From: Coraliomargarita sinensis
Lineage (GTDB): Bacteria; Verrucomicrobiota; Verrucomicrobiia; Opitutales; Coraliomargaritaceae
Length of the DNA stretch: 64,000 bases
NCBI RefSeq assembly: GCF_003185655.1
Contig: NZ_QHJQ01000004.1
Location: 62,001 to 126,000, forward strand
Direction of reading: 5' to 3'
Positions 17,414 through 27,987 of the stretch are shown here, one piece after another; the first letter of the stretch is position 1; each line of letters opens with the position of its first letter. The notes under the pieces were generated by a model that made no database searches, was not told where the DNA came from, and saw only the letters and a program-made list of their open reading frames with translations. The position numbers were made by a program, and so were the translations under genes.

Positions 17414-18349
17414 CTACTTCCCCGACTTCCCCCGGGGATGGTAAAGCGCGTGCTCGTCGGCCAGGCGCGAGGACTGCACGGCCGTATAAATCTGTGTCGT
17501 GGAAATATCGGAATGCCCCAGCATCTCCTGAATGGCACGCAGGTCCGCCCCGCCCTCAAGCAGATGGGTGGCAAATGAGTGCCGCAGCAAGTGCGGTTTA
17601 ATGGTTTTCTTGATTCCCGCTTTGCGGGCACAGTCCTTGATCATGACCCAGACCATCTTACGGGAAATCGCCTTCCCCTGCTGGCTCAAAAACAATTCAC
17701 TCCCGGTATGCGGCTTCACAAACTGCCCACGCCCGCCGGATAGATAATCTCTCACCGCCTTGATCGCGGCCCGACCGATGGGAGCGATTCGTTCTTTGGA
17801 GCCCTTACCAAAGACCCGCACGTAGCCTTCATCCAGATTAATGCTTTGCAAAAGCAGCCCGCACAGTTCGGAGACGCGCAGCCCGCTACTGTAGAACAAT
17901 TCGAGGATAGCACGATCACGCAGTCCGTGCGGGGTCGACATCGCAGGGGCTTCGAGCAAGCGGGTGATCTCGTCCATCGTGAGTACATCGGGCAGCTTGC
18001 GTGATAGCTTGGGCGAGCTCGAAAGCTCGGTGAAATCATCCTTACGCAGGTTTTCACTCACGAGATGGCGCGCCAGCATTCGCACAGACGAAAGTTTCCG
18101 TGACTGGCTCGTTCTGGCATAGTCTTTTTGACTCAGGTCCGCGGTGAATTTACTCACCAGCTTACTATCCACCGATGTCCAATCCGCAGCGCCGTGCGCC
18201 TGCATAAATTGAGCGCATTGCACAAGGTCGCTGGCATAGGCTTGAATCGTATTTGCCGATAAGCCCCGCTCCAGTTCCAACCAGGCGAGAAAACTCTCCA
18301 CGGGCTCGGCGAAGCTTGGTGGGATGGCATCCAGTGGGTCCGCAGGCAT
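17414..18349 (-). CDS. Tyrosine recombinase of the XerC/XerD type
   Basis: Site-specific recombinase that most likely resolves chromosome dimers at dif together with a partner. At 311 residues it has Xer length: an N-terminal SAM-like core-binding domain (residues about 15-105) and a C-terminal catalytic domain. All catalytic residues are visible: Arg158 (SSGLRVSEL), Lys182, His253 and Arg256 (PHLLRHSFATHLL), His279 (LGHSDIS) and Tyr288 (IYTAV). The start is set at ATG 18349; longer frames reach into the shared promoter with argA. There are no phage or integron neighbours, which favours a housekeeping Xer. XerC and XerD cannot be told apart here. Confidence 0.92.
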   Translation of the reverse strand: MPADPLDAIPPSFAEPVESFLAWLELERGLSANTIQAYASDLVQCAQFMQAHGAADWTSVDSKLVSKFTADLSQKDYARTSQSRKLSSVRMLARHLVSENLRKDDFTELSSSPKLSRKLPDVLTMDEITRLLEAPAMSTPHGLRDRAILELFYSSGLRVSELCGLLLQSINLDEGYVRVFGKGSKERIAPIGRAAIKAVRDYLSGGRGQFVKPHTGSELFLSQQGKAISRKMVWVMIKDCARKAGIKKTIKPHLLRHSFATHLLEGGADLRAIQEMLGHSDISTTQIYTAVQSSRLADEHALYHPRGKSGK

Positions 18350-18382
18350 AATGGAGATCTGTTCTAAGTTTGAACAACCGCC

Positions 18383-18452
18383 TTGCAAGCTCCCAAGCAT
18401 GTTGGTCGATGCATGTTTAAATTTACATGTAAACTGTATTTGCAAGCTCCCA
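18383..18452. promoter_or_regulatory. Divergent xer/argA control region with palindrome and 13-base direct repeats
   Basis: The 129-base gap between the two starts holds a perfect 12-base palindrome TTTACATGTAAA (18422-18433). Two identical copies of TTGCAAGCTCCCA (18383-18395 and 18440-18452) flank it. The symmetry suggests a repressor operator shared by both promoters. It does not match the E. coli ARG box. Confidence 0.5.
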
Positions 18453-18478
18453 GCGCAGCCCCAAAGTGGGTGTATAGT

Positions 18479-19792
18479 ATGAGCGTCGACACGACAAGCG
18501 ATCTAACGATTAAACCCACTGACCTTCGCGGCATTTTGAAGTACGTGCCCATGTTCCGCGGGCAGGTCTTCGTCATCGCCGTCGACGGCAGCCTGGTGGC
18601 ACATGAGATGTTTCGCAATGTTCTGCTCGATATCGCGGTGCTGCGTTCGCTGAACATTAAGATCGTTCTCGTACACGGCATCGGGCAGCAACTCAGGGAA
18701 TTGGGTGAATCCCGGAACGTGGAGATCTCGGATGCCTACGGAGAAGGCGCCACCGACGAAATAACCCTGCAACTGGCGACGGAGGCCACGGCGACGGTCA
18801 ATTTGCAGATCGTGCAGGGCTTGACGAAAAACAAGCTGCGTTGTGCCGCGACCAACGCAGTCCGGAGTAAAGAGATTGGCATACTCAGGGGCAAGGATCA
18901 GCAACTCAGCGGCAACGTCGATAAGCTCGATATCAAGTTGATCCATCAATTGCTCGACAACGACACCATCCCCGTCGTTTCACCGATCGCATTCAACCGG
19001 GAAGGCAATTCCCTGCGCATCAATTCAGACCTGCTGGCCGCCGAATTGGCCTCGAATCTGGACGCGTCCAAACTGATCTACCTGACCACACATGACGGAC
19101 TGCAATTGGAGGGCAATCTGGTGACTAATCTTCTGGTGGCCGACCTTGAGGCTCTCCTGAAAGATTCCGCTTCCAGCTCCATCCCCGAACGCCTGCGCAG
19201 CAAATCGACTTACGCGATCAAAGCCATCAGGGGCGGGACTCCGCGCGCCCATATTCTCGATGGCCGTATCTTCGGTGTCTTGCTCAATGAGATTTTCGAT
19301 AAGGTGGGTATCGGCACCATGGTCTACAACAACGACTATGAGTCGATACGCCCGGCCATTCCCGCGGATGCCTATGCCATCTTCAACATCACCCGCAATG
19401 CGGTGCAAAGTGATGCGCTGCTGGAACGGACCCAACAGTATGTGGAATCCGAGATCGCGAATTTCTACGTTTACGAAATTGATGGGAGCATCATCGGCTG
19501 CATCCATCTACGTAATTACGAGGGTGGCAAAACCGTCGAAATAGGCAGCGTCTATGTTCAGACTTTCTATCAAAAGAAAGGCGTCGGCCGCCGCATGATC
19601 GAATACGTCTGCCAGGAAGTGAAACGGAAAGGAACGACCCGCGTTATCGCCCTGACAACTCAAGCGACGAAGTTCTTTACCGCCGTCTGCGATTTCAAGG
19701 AAGGCGGCTACAAAGACCTGCCAGCCGAACGTGCGGATGAAGCGCAACGCAACGGTCGAAACTCGAGGGTATTCTATCTGGATTTAAACTGA
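18479..19792 (+). CDS. argA: Amino-acid N-acetyltransferase (N-acetylglutamate synthase)
   Basis: Catalyses the first step of arginine synthesis, acetylation of glutamate. Domain order matches classical ArgA: an amino-acid-kinase fold (residues about 15-280, with LVHGIGQQLRELG) and a C-terminal GNAT domain (residues about 290-430, with SVYVQTFYQKKGVGRRMIEY as the acetyl-CoA loop). At 437 residues it is near E. coli ArgA (443). ATG 18479 is preferred; an upstream in-frame ATG at 18383 would overlap the probable operator. It is divergent from the Xer gene. Confidence 0.93.
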   Translation: MSVDTTSDLTIKPTDLRGILKYVPMFRGQVFVIAVDGSLVAHEMFRNVLLDIAVLRSLNIKIVLVHGIGQQLRELGESRNVEISDAYGEGATDEITLQLATEATATVNLQIVQGLTKNKLRCAATNAVRSKEIGILRGKDQQLSGNVDKLDIKLIHQLLDNDTIPVVSPIAFNREGNSLRINSDLLAAELASNLDASKLIYLTTHDGLQLEGNLVTNLLVADLEALLKDSASSSIPERLRSKSTYAIKAIRGGTPRAHILDGRIFGVLLNEIFDKVGIGTMVYNNDYESIRPAIPADAYAIFNITRNAVQSDALLERTQQYVESEIANFYVYEIDGSIIGCIHLRNYEGGKTVEIGSVYVQTFYQKKGVGRRMIEYVCQEVKRKGTTRVIALTTQATKFFTAVCDFKEGGYKDLPAERADEAQRNGRNSRVFYLDLN

Positions 19793-19804
19793 GCACGTTT
19801 GGCC

Positions 19805-20134
19805 ATGGACCTCTACCATACCACCGACGCGGATGGGGTTACCCTGCTCAACCCTGACACTCAATCCATGCGTGACCTTTTGGCCAAACTGGATGAACCG
19901 GCTGCCGATGAAGCGGAACACCCCGATGTTTCTCTCGTTCACGATCCCAGTGCCTGGTCCATGTCGGTATTTCCCAGCGGTACGGTTACTTTTGAAAACC
20001 TCGACGATGACGACGACGCACCGCTCTACATGAACAACGTGAGTCGCAAGGAAGCCCTGCAGATGTGGCTGGAACTTTCGCGCGGTGAGATTGATCGCCT
20101 TCGTGGTCGCAACTGGTCGCGGGAAAAATGTTAA
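19805..20134 (+). CDS. Hypothetical acidic protein
   Basis: A 109-residue soluble protein starting at ATG 19805, 12 bases after argA in the same direction. It is strongly acidic, with a run of Asp at about residues 67-71 (NLDDDDDAP), and ends with a predicted helix (KEALQMWLELSRGEIDRL). There are no membrane segments. Its stop overlaps the stop of the convergent phosphopantetheinyl transferase gene. I do not recognise the family. Confidence 0.65.
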   Translation: MDLYHTTDADGVTLLNPDTQSMRDLLAKLDEPAADEAEHPDVSLVHDPSAWSMSVFPSGTVTFENLDDDDDAPLYMNNVSRKEALQMWLELSRGEIDRLRGRNWSREKC

Positions 20135-20814
20135 TCCCTGCACTTTAACCAGCATACTGAGATGACGAAGTCCTCAACGTAGCTGAAGCGAAAACGAATC
20201 TGATCCGCGAGTGCGCGCAGCTCCCCGGGGAATCGCTCTGCCATGTTTCGAACCGTCAATTCCCCGCTGGCAATATCGACCGCCAACTCCAGGTCATGGA
20301 AATTCGCGTGGGTCTGCCAGAGGGGAAACTGCGCCTTATAAAAAGCCTCTTTTGCGCAAAATATTAGCGATGCCTTTTTCTGTTCGCCTTGAACGAAGGA
20401 CTGCTCGCCCGGGTGTACTGTGCGCTCAATCGCCGCTGGACTCAGACGATCAGTCTTTTCCAAATCCAAACCGAGGGCAGAATAGTCCGAACTTTTGGCG
20501 GCAATGGCAGCACAATAACCACGCGAGTGTGATATCGCGGCTATCGTACCATCCGGCCAGACAGGCACACCATCGGCATTCGGCAGGATTGGTCCTCGGG
20601 GAAAGCCGAGCGCCTCGAGTGCCGCCCGCACACATTCACGACCTCCAATGAACTCGCACTTCCGGTATTCGCCCGCCGTTTTCAAACAGTCGGCTTCCCG
20701 TTCATAATCAAAATCAACCGATTCGGGAATTGGACCGGTGGAAAACTCGACACCGCGAGGGATTAACCCCGCCAGGGCTGAACTCAACAAATGCCTGTAA
20801 TCCGGTGTGCTCAT
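20131..20814 (-). CDS. 4'-phosphopantetheinyl transferase, EntD type
   Basis: Transfers the phosphopantetheine arm of CoA to a carrier protein, activating ACP or a synthetase. Motifs follow the EntD/Sfp order: GVPVWPDGTIAAISHSRGYC, then LGLDLEKTD (metal ligands Asp117 and Glu119), then FCAKEAFYKAQFP (Glu156, Lys160). Length is 227 residues, normal for EntD-like enzymes. No NRPS or PKS gene is nearby, so it may serve fatty-acid ACP or a distant pathway. The 3' end is convergent with 19805-20134, overlapping by four bases. Confidence 0.9.
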   Translation of the reverse strand: MSTPDYRHLLSSALAGLIPRGVEFSTGPIPESVDFDYEREADCLKTAGEYRKCEFIGGRECVRAALEALGFPRGPILPNADGVPVWPDGTIAAISHSRGYCAAIAAKSSDYSALGLDLEKTDRLSPAAIERTVHPGEQSFVQGEQKKASLIFCAKEAFYKAQFPLWQTHANFHDLELAVDIASGELTVRNMAERFPGELRALADQIRFRFSYVEDFVISVCWLKCRD

Positions 20815-20900
20815 TCAAACTATCCTACAAGAACATCCCGAACTTGTTCCCGTCTGCAAGAAATCTTGCCTGCATTGACAAGGAGCATAGTTGTGACGCT

Positions 20901-22058
20901 ATGCGTGTCTGTATCTTACTTGCCCTGTTTGGCAGCATAATCGTTTCACTGCATGCCGCGAAACAAGAAGTCAAGGATTGGGAAACGCTCCGGGGCTGCC
21001 AACTGGTGTTATCTGACCAGAACGACGGGGACAGTTTTCTGATTCACCATAAGGACGAACAACATGTCTTTAGGATCTACTGGGCCGACGCCCCTGAAAC
21101 CTCGGGCCGTTCAACGGAGGTCGTCCGTGACCAGAGCCGGTATTTTGCCGTACCGGTCGAAGAAGTGACTGATGCCGGCCAACTGGCCAGTCGATATTCA
21201 AGGCGATTTCTCCGCGGCGAGTTTACAGTCCACACCCGTTGGCAAGACGCACGCTCCGGTCGTGAGCAGAGCTATTTCGCGATCCTTGAAAAGGACGGAG
21301 AATATCTATCGCAGTACCTTGTGGCGGAGGGTCTGGCACGAATCCACGGCATGCCGACAGAAGGCAACTGGCCGGAAGGCCCGACTGCCCGCGCTTATCT
21401 CGGGCGTTTGAAAAACCTGGAGCGTCAGGCACAACGTGAAAAAGACGGCATCTGGGGTCTCGCTTCCGACTCCATGCAAATGTCGGGCCTGGAGGCTTTG
21501 TTGACAGCGAGCGAAACTTCCGGCGACGACGCGCTCCTGTTAGGGCGTAAGCAAATCCCGGAAAAGGCTAAGGTCGAGAGAATCAATATCAACACGGCTT
21601 CGCTGGAAGAACTCGAAACCTTGCCCGGCATCGGGCCGGCACTGGGCCAGCGGATCATTCGGGCCCGCCCGATTCAAACCGTCGATGCCCTCGTCGAAAT
21701 CTCCGGCATTAGCATCAACACCTTGTCGGGCTTCAGGCATATGATCGTTACCGAAGATCCGCCGCCCCCGGAGAAAACCGTGGCATTCTACAAGGCAGAT
21801 CTGGAGCGCTATCTTGACGAGGAAGTTGTCGTGGTCGTCGACAGGGTCGGCTCGCTCGACGTAACAAGTCCTCAGGGGTTTCGTGCCGTCAGGATGCACA
21901 CGGCCTACAGGGGTGAGTCTGGCGGAGCCATCACTGCCTTCATTCCGGATGAATTCTACGAGTCCTTCACGAAATTTTATGCCGAACCCGGAAAAGAGTT
22001 CACAGGTCTGCTCTACCGGCAGAATGATGACGTGGTTCTGGTCTATCGTCGCGATTAG
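20901..22058 (+). CDS. Exported staphylococcal-nuclease-like protein with helix-hairpin-helix domain
   Basis: A 385-residue protein starting at ATG 20901; the longer frame from 20730 overlaps the neighbouring gene and lacks a signal. Residues 1-19 are a signal peptide. Residues about 33-188 are SNase-like (DGDSF, VFRIYWADAPE, LVAEGLARIHG). Residues about 229-280 form a ComEA-type HhH DNA-binding domain (ININTASLEELETLPGIG). A further C-terminal domain of about 95 residues is unassigned. It likely binds and cuts extracellular or periplasmic DNA, for nutrition or DNA uptake. Confidence 0.83.
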   Translation: MRVCILLALFGSIIVSLHAAKQEVKDWETLRGCQLVLSDQNDGDSFLIHHKDEQHVFRIYWADAPETSGRSTEVVRDQSRYFAVPVEEVTDAGQLASRYSRRFLRGEFTVHTRWQDARSGREQSYFAILEKDGEYLSQYLVAEGLARIHGMPTEGNWPEGPTARAYLGRLKNLERQAQREKDGIWGLASDSMQMSGLEALLTASETSGDDALLLGRKQIPEKAKVERININTASLEELETLPGIGPALGQRIIRARPIQTVDALVEISGISINTLSGFRHMIVTEDPPPPEKTVAFYKADLERYLDEEVVVVVDRVGSLDVTSPQGFRAVRMHTAYRGESGGAITAFIPDEFYESFTKFYAEPGKEFTGLLYRQNDDVVLVYRRD

Positions 22059-22117
22059 AAAACCAGATGAACAGTTGACGGGTATACACAGATCGCGAAA
22101 CTCGTTGATCCTGACTT

Positions 22118-22936
22118 ATGAGCATCTGTGACTTCAATCACTACCTCATCCGACCCGGCCAAAACATGAAACTGGCTGAAGTGTCGTCCGATCCATGGGA
22201 TGACCTCCCGTCAAAAAAAAGCGAGGCCAAGGAGGAACTCTCCCGCTTGCAGGAGAGACTATCGGACCTGCAGCAACGCTTCTTCGTCGACCGCCGCAAG
22301 AAAATGCTGCTCGTCCTTCAGGGCATGGACACCAGTGGAAAAAACGGGACGATCCGCCATGTTTTCCGCGGGGTGAACCCGCAGGGCGTACACGTTGCCA
22401 GTTTTGAACGCCCCTCTTCGCGCGAACTCGCACACGACTACCTCTGGAGAGTCCACAAGCGCGCGCCATCGGAAGGGGAAATTATTATTTTCGACCGCAG
22501 CCACTACGAGGACGTGCTTGCCGTGCGGGTAAACAACCTGAAACCCGAAACCGTCTGGAAAAAACGCTACCGCCATATTCGCGATTTCGAACAGCTCCTC
22601 TACGATGAAGAGACGGTGATTTTGAAATTCTTTCTCCACATCGACCGCGATACCCAGAAAAAGCGCTTACAGGAGCGCCTCGATGTACCGGCCAAAAACT
22701 GGAAATTTGATCAGTCTGATCTGGTCGCACGAAGCAAGTGGGACGCCTATGTTCAGGCCTATGAAGATGTCTTCGCCGAGACTGCCTGTGAACACGCTCC
22801 CTGGTATGTGATCCCCGCAAATAAAAAATGGGCCCGTAACCTGCTGGTAGCCAGAATCGTCGTGGCCTGCCTGGAAGATATGCACCTCAGCTATCCCCAG
22901 GTCGATTACGACCCGGCTAAAATTGTCATCAAATGA
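22118..22936 (+). CDS. ppk2: Polyphosphate kinase 2 family protein
   Basis: Cytosolic enzyme that uses polyphosphate to phosphorylate nucleotides (AMP, ADP or GDP, depending on class). Walker A GMDTSGKNG is at residues 69-77 and Walker B with lid FDRSHYEDVL at 125-134. The N-terminus FNHYLIRPGQ fits PPK2 leaders, supporting ATG 22118 over the internal ATG at 22166. Length is 272 residues, one PPK2 domain. It pairs functionally with the ppk1 gene at 50 kb. Substrate class cannot be fixed from sequence by eye. Confidence 0.9.
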   Translation: MSICDFNHYLIRPGQNMKLAEVSSDPWDDLPSKKSEAKEELSRLQERLSDLQQRFFVDRRKKMLLVLQGMDTSGKNGTIRHVFRGVNPQGVHVASFERPSSRELAHDYLWRVHKRAPSEGEIIIFDRSHYEDVLAVRVNNLKPETVWKKRYRHIRDFEQLLYDEETVILKFFLHIDRDTQKKRLQERLDVPAKNWKFDQSDLVARSKWDAYVQAYEDVFAETACEHAPWYVIPANKKWARNLLVARIVVACLEDMHLSYPQVDYDPAKIVIK

Positions 22937-22954
22937 CACATACCAGATTTCTTA

Positions 22955-24113
22955 ATGGCGACTGACCTTCAATCCATCCTCGACAGCATACACCCGCACC
23001 GCAAGGAGCTGCACTCGATCCGCGAGTTACTCCTGGCCAATGCCATGATGATTGGTGAGATTCCTGCCCCGACGGGTGAAGAGGCCGATCGGATTACCTT
23101 TCTGGCCAATCGCTACACGGAGGACGGACTACAAAATATCTCCATCGATGAAGCCGGCAATGGAATGGCCGTGCTTCCCGGCAAACGGGGTGAAAACAAC
23201 ATTCTCGTCTGTGCGCATGCCGATACGGTATTCAGTCCCAACGTGGACCATGCCATGTCGGTTACCGCCGACAAAATCTTCGGCCCGGGCATCGGGGACA
23301 ACAGCCTGGGACTTGCCGCCATTGTCACCTTGCCGGAAATCCTCAAACGCTTGAAGATCAGCTTTGACGACAATCTCATCCTTCTCGGCTGCTCACGGAG
23401 CCTGGGCCGGGGGGACCTCGGTGGTATCCGTTTCTTTCTGGAAAACAACAAGCTGCCCATCCGCGCCGGCATCAGCGTCGAGGGGATACAGCTCGGGCGG
23501 TTAAGCTACAGCGCGATCGGCATGCTTCGCGGGGAGATCTCCGTGCACATGCCCTCCGCTTATGACTGGGCGAAATTCGGCGCGACCGGATCCGTCGCCA
23601 CACTGACAAAGGTTGTCCAGCGTATCATGGAGATCCCCATCCCCATGCAACCGCCAACGCAAATCATCTTCGGCTCCATTAACGGGGGCACCTCATTCGG
23701 CACCCGCCCGAGCAGCGCAAAACTGCGCTTCGAGATCCGCAGTGAGAAAGCCGGGATGGTGGCCGAGTTGAAAGAAAAGATCATCGATATCGTCGAAGAA
23801 ACCGCCAACACCTCGAATGCGGAAATAAAGTTTTCCTCCGTCGCCGAACGCCAGACCGGCGGGCTTGATTATGGGCACCCCATGGTGAAAGCCATGCGCA
23901 AAATTCTTGAGACACTTGAAGTCAAACCACGAATCGAACCCAGCGTCGGCGAACTCAGCCAACTTATCGACCGGGGCGTCCCCAGTGTGACGCTCGGTCT
24001 CACCCGGGGCGAAAACAAGAACGAGTTGGATGAATCGATTGATATTCCACCCATATTTGGCGGGATCGCACAGATGATTGCGCTTCTCGAATCCATCGAC
24101 GGAGGACTTTGCG

Positions 24114-24124
<11 letters not shown>
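22955..24124 (+). CDS. M20-family metallopeptidase homologue with altered metal site
   Basis: A 389-residue cytosolic protein of the M20 di-zinc peptidase fold. The first ligand motif is intact (HADTV, His88/Asp90), as is the bridging-Asp motif (GPGIGDNSLG, Asp115). However, the position of the catalytic Glu-Glu pair reads GCSRSLGRGD (residues 145-154), and the last His ligand region reads RGENKNELDE with no His. It may be a non-catalytic homologue or use different chemistry. Its 3' end overlaps gpgS by 11 bases, so the two are probably co-translated and may act together. Confidence 0.75.
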
Positions 24125-25097
<973 letters not shown>

Positions 25098-25269
25098 TCA
25101 CGCTACTCGGAGGCTCCTGTGCGATCATTTCAACCTGTACAGGCACAAAGGCCAGTGCGCGTGTTTCTCATCGCAAACGTGGGAACAGTCCCCCGTGTTG
25201 ACATCGGGTCGTAAGAGAATTCCAAAATTCAGTGTTGGATGTTCAACGTCGGACGTTCAAATCTATCGC

Positions 25270-25348
25270 CTACCTTCCACCTTCATCACCTTCCGACCTT
25301 CCTACCTTCTACCTTCTACCTTCCCACCTCCTACCTTCCCACCTTCCC
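25270..25348 (+). repeat. Imperfect CCTTCTAC/CCTTCCCA short-sequence repeat
   Basis: About 79 bases made of degenerate 7-10 base units built on ACCTTC, with a single G on the + strand. It lies just upstream of the dus start codon. The tract carries no purine-rich Shine-Dalgarno and no stop in the dus frame. Confidence 0.75.
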
Positions 25349-25360
25349 AAGATCCCTTCC

Positions 25361-26353
25361 GTGCTTCCCTGGTTCCAGAACGATCAATTCCCGCTCTACC
25401 TCGCTCCGATGGCGCGGTTCACGGACATCGTGTTTCGCGATTTTTGCAAGCGACAGGGCGCGGATGTCATGGTCACCGAATTCGTCCAGGCGGATGCCCT
25501 CAACCGGGAGGACCCGAAACTTTGGGAGACCGTCGATTTTACGGAGGAGCAACGTCCCATGGGCGTGCAGATTTTCGGATCGAATCCCGAGACCATGGGG
25601 CAAGCCGCACGGCTTCTGACCGACCGCCTGCGACCCGATTTCATCGATATCAACTTCGGCTGCCCGGCGGATCGTGTCGTGTGCATGGATGCCGGCTCCT
25701 CCATGCTCCGAAATCCCGGCAAGCTCGGTGCCGTCGTTGCCGGTGTGGTCAAAGCGGTACCGGAAACCCCCGTCACCGCCAAGATTCGTACCGGCTGGGA
25801 TGATGACACCATCGTCGCCAAAGAAGTCGGGCATATTGTCGAGAGTGAAGGCGCCCGCGCTCTTGCGATCCACGGCCGCACCAAGGTGCAGGGCTACCGG
25901 GGCGACGCCAACTGGCCCGTCATTGCGGAGGTAGCGGAAGCGCTCAGCATCCCGGTCATTGGGAACGGCAATATATCCAGCGCAGAGGACGTCATCCGCA
26001 TCCGGGAGACCACACGATGCGCGGGGCTTATGATCGGCCGGGCCGCTCTGGGCTATCCCTGGATTTTCCGCGATATCAAACACACGCTCAAGCACGGCAC
26101 CGTCCCCGAGTCACCCACCATTGAAGAACGCTGGGCCACGATTATCGACTATACCCGCCAGATCATGGCCCGCCCTTTCCGCGAACAACGTCACACCGAC
26201 CTGCGCTGGATGCGGCCCAAGCTCATCGCGTTGACCAAAGGTATTTACGGCTCCCGCCGGATCCGTGGCGCCCTCACACAAGTCGTGCAGATCGAAGACC
26301 TCGAGCGCGTCGCCCAAGAGCATATTGAACAGTTTGCGAACGTCGAAAATTGA
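25361..26353 (+). CDS. dus: tRNA-dihydrouridine synthase
   Basis: FMN enzyme that reduces uridines in tRNA D-loops. The fold opens with [13 protein letters not shown], followed by DINFGCP (the catalytic Cys is in the GCP motif, about residue 101), [27 protein letters not shown] and IPVIGNGNI: a complete Dus barrel plus C-terminal helical tRNA-binding domain. GTG 25361 gives the normal N-terminus (MLPWFQ) and 330 residues; the longer frame from 25232 would translate a pyrimidine-rich repeat. Subclass (DusA/B/C) is uncertain, with DusB-like features. Confidence 0.92.
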   Translation: MLPWFQNDQFPLYLAPMARFTDIVFRDFCKRQGADVMVTEFVQADALNREDPKLWETVDFTEEQRPMGVQIFGSNPETMGQAARLLTDRLRPDFIDINFGCPADRVVCMDAGSSMLRNPGKLGAVVAGVVKAVPETPVTAKIRTGWDDDTIVAKEVGHIVESEGARALAIHGRTKVQGYRGDANWPVIAEVAEALSIPVIGNGNISSAEDVIRIRETTRCAGLMIGRAALGYPWIFRDIKHTLKHGTVPESPTIEERWATIIDYTRQIMARPFREQRHTDLRWMRPKLIALTKGIYGSRRIRGALTQVVQIEDLERVAQEHIEQFANVEN

Positions 26354-26418
26354 ACGGACAATTGCCACAATTCTATGTTCGACCTTCCATATCCGATCCT
26401 CAGCGTTCGTCACCGACC

Positions 26419-26889
26419 ATGAAACGCATCCTTTTTCTCTGTATGGGTAACATTTGCCGCTCGCCGGCGGCACACTGTGTCTTCCAGCACATGGTGGACG
26501 AAGCCGGGCTCAGCGAAGAATTCGAAATTGAATCAGCCGGCACGATCGGTTTTCACGCCGGCAATCCGCCCGACAGGCGTATGCAAGAGGTAATGCGCAC
26601 GAGAGGCATTCCCGTCATCGGCCGTTCCAAACAACTCGATAGCTTCGACATGGAACATTACGACCTCATCCTCGCCATGGATAAGGACAATTTCGAAGGG
26701 GCCACCGTGCTCGCCCGGGGTGACGCGCAGCGCGCCAAAGTTAAACTTTTCTGCGACTACTGCAGCGAACACTCCGAGACCGAAGTGCCCGACCCCTACT
26801 ACGGTGGTGAAAACGGCTTTGAACATGTGATGGACCTGATTGAGGACGGCTGCCGCGGACTGCTGGAAAACCTAATCCGAAGTAAATAA
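26419..26889 (+). CDS. Low-molecular-weight protein-tyrosine phosphatase
   Basis: A 156-residue cytosolic phosphatase. The P-loop CMGNICRS (Cys8 to Arg14) opens the protein directly after MKRILFL, and the general acid Asp125 is in [11 protein letters not shown] 26419 gives the standard N-terminus; upstream codons are unrelated. In bacteria this family removes phosphate from tyrosine kinases of exopolysaccharide systems or acts on small substrates. No tyrosine kinase is nearby. It follows dus by 65 bases. Confidence 0.93.
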   Translation: MKRILFLCMGNICRSPAAHCVFQHMVDEAGLSEEFEIESAGTIGFHAGNPPDRRMQEVMRTRGIPVIGRSKQLDSFDMEHYDLILAMDKDNFEGATVLARGDAQRAKVKLFCDYCSEHSETEVPDPYYGGENGFEHVMDLIEDGCRGLLENLIRSK

Positions 26890-26946
26890 TTATACGTTCG
26901 CATGTCGCCGTTCGATCGGGCTAGTTTTTAACGTATACGCATTCGC

Positions 26947-27987
26947 ATGGCTGAACCACTACCGACAGACCCGACACAAGTATCGCCCAACCCGAACGCC
27001 GTTGAAGGGAGCGGCGAGCCCGCTCTTCCGGACATCGAAGCAGAGCCGCTGTCTTTGGACCGCGCCGTCGAACTACTCAGCGACAAAATGGTGAACTGGT
27101 CTGATTCGGCGATCGCACTCCTGCCCAACCTGGTCGTTGCGGTGGTTATTTTCATTCTCTTCTACGCAATCGGTTCGGTTGCCGGACGGGCGGCGATGAA
27201 GGCATTCAACCGCACATTCGATTCCAATGCAGTCGCCAGTCTGCTGGCCGCTCTGGTCAAAACATTGATCGTCGCGATCGGGCTTTTTATCGCCCTTGAC
27301 CTCGTCGGCCTGCAAAAAGCGGTTGTTTCGCTTCTGGCCGGTGCAGGCATCCTCGGGCTGGCTATCGGTTTCGCCTTCCAGGATCTGGCTGAAAACTTAC
27401 TCGCGGGCCTGCTTTTGAGTATCCGCAAACCCTGCGTCCCCGGAGACCTCATTTCCTCCAACGGGCACCTGGGCTTCGTACAGCAGCTCAACCTGAGAAA
27501 TACGATCATTCGCAACTTTTCCGGACAGGTAATCTACATCCCGAACAAAGAGGTCTTCAAATCCGTCTTGGAGAACTATTCAAAATCGGGCGAGCGGCGT
27601 ATCGATATTGCGGTCGGCGTCTCCTACGGCGAGGACCTCGACCAGGTCACGGAAACGTTGAAAAGTGCTGTCTCCGGCCTCGACTTCCTGAGAGAAGATA
27701 CCGAGGCGAGCGTGTATGCCCTCGAATATGGCGACAGCTCCATCAATTTTACGGTCCGCTACTGGATCGACTACCCGGACGGCAAAGTCGGGTATTTTGA
27801 TGCCATCGACGCAGGTGTCAAAGCGATCAAGCGTGCTTTCGACGAAGCCGACATCCTGATCCCATTCCCGATCCGAACCTTGGACTTCGACGCCAAAGGC
27901 GGTATCAAGCTGGCCGAATCCCTGCAAACAGTCATGGACCACAAGGCAAAGGAAAGCAAAGGACAGAAAGCGGGCGACCAGGCCTGA
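26947..27987 (+). CDS. mscS: Small-conductance mechanosensitive channel, MscS family
   Basis: An inner-membrane channel that opens under membrane tension to release solutes on hypo-osmotic shock. A Pro/Glu-rich cytoplasmic leader of about 45 residues precedes three membrane helices. The third, pore-lining helix carries the Gly/Ala-packed pattern SLLAGAGILGLAIGFAFQ, followed by the MscS beta domain (GDLISSNGHLGFVQQLNLR) and the C-terminal alpha/beta domain ending in IPFPIRTLDF. Length is 346 residues. This is one of two MscS genes in the window, fitting a salt-adapted cell that stores compatible solutes. Confidence 0.93.
   Translation: MAEPLPTDPTQVSPNPNAVEGSGEPALPDIEAEPLSLDRAVELLSDKMVNWSDSAIALLPNLVVAVVIFILFYAIGSVAGRAAMKAFNRTFDSNAVASLLAALVKTLIVAIGLFIALDLVGLQKAVVSLLAGAGILGLAIGFAFQDLAENLLAGLLLSIRKPCVPGDLISSNGHLGFVQQLNLRNTIIRNFSGQVIYIPNKEVFKSVLENYSKSGERRIDIAVGVSYGEDLDQVTETLKSAVSGLDFLREDTEASVYALEYGDSSINFTVRYWIDYPDGKVGYFDAIDAGVKAIKRAFDEADILIPFPIRTLDFDAKGGIKLAESLQTVMDHKAKESKGQKAGDQA

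Noticed and set aside
25232..25360. Upstream start of dus giving a 373-residue protein
   Set aside because: The extra 43 residues come from a pyrimidine repeat; the Dus fold begins right after GTG 25361.
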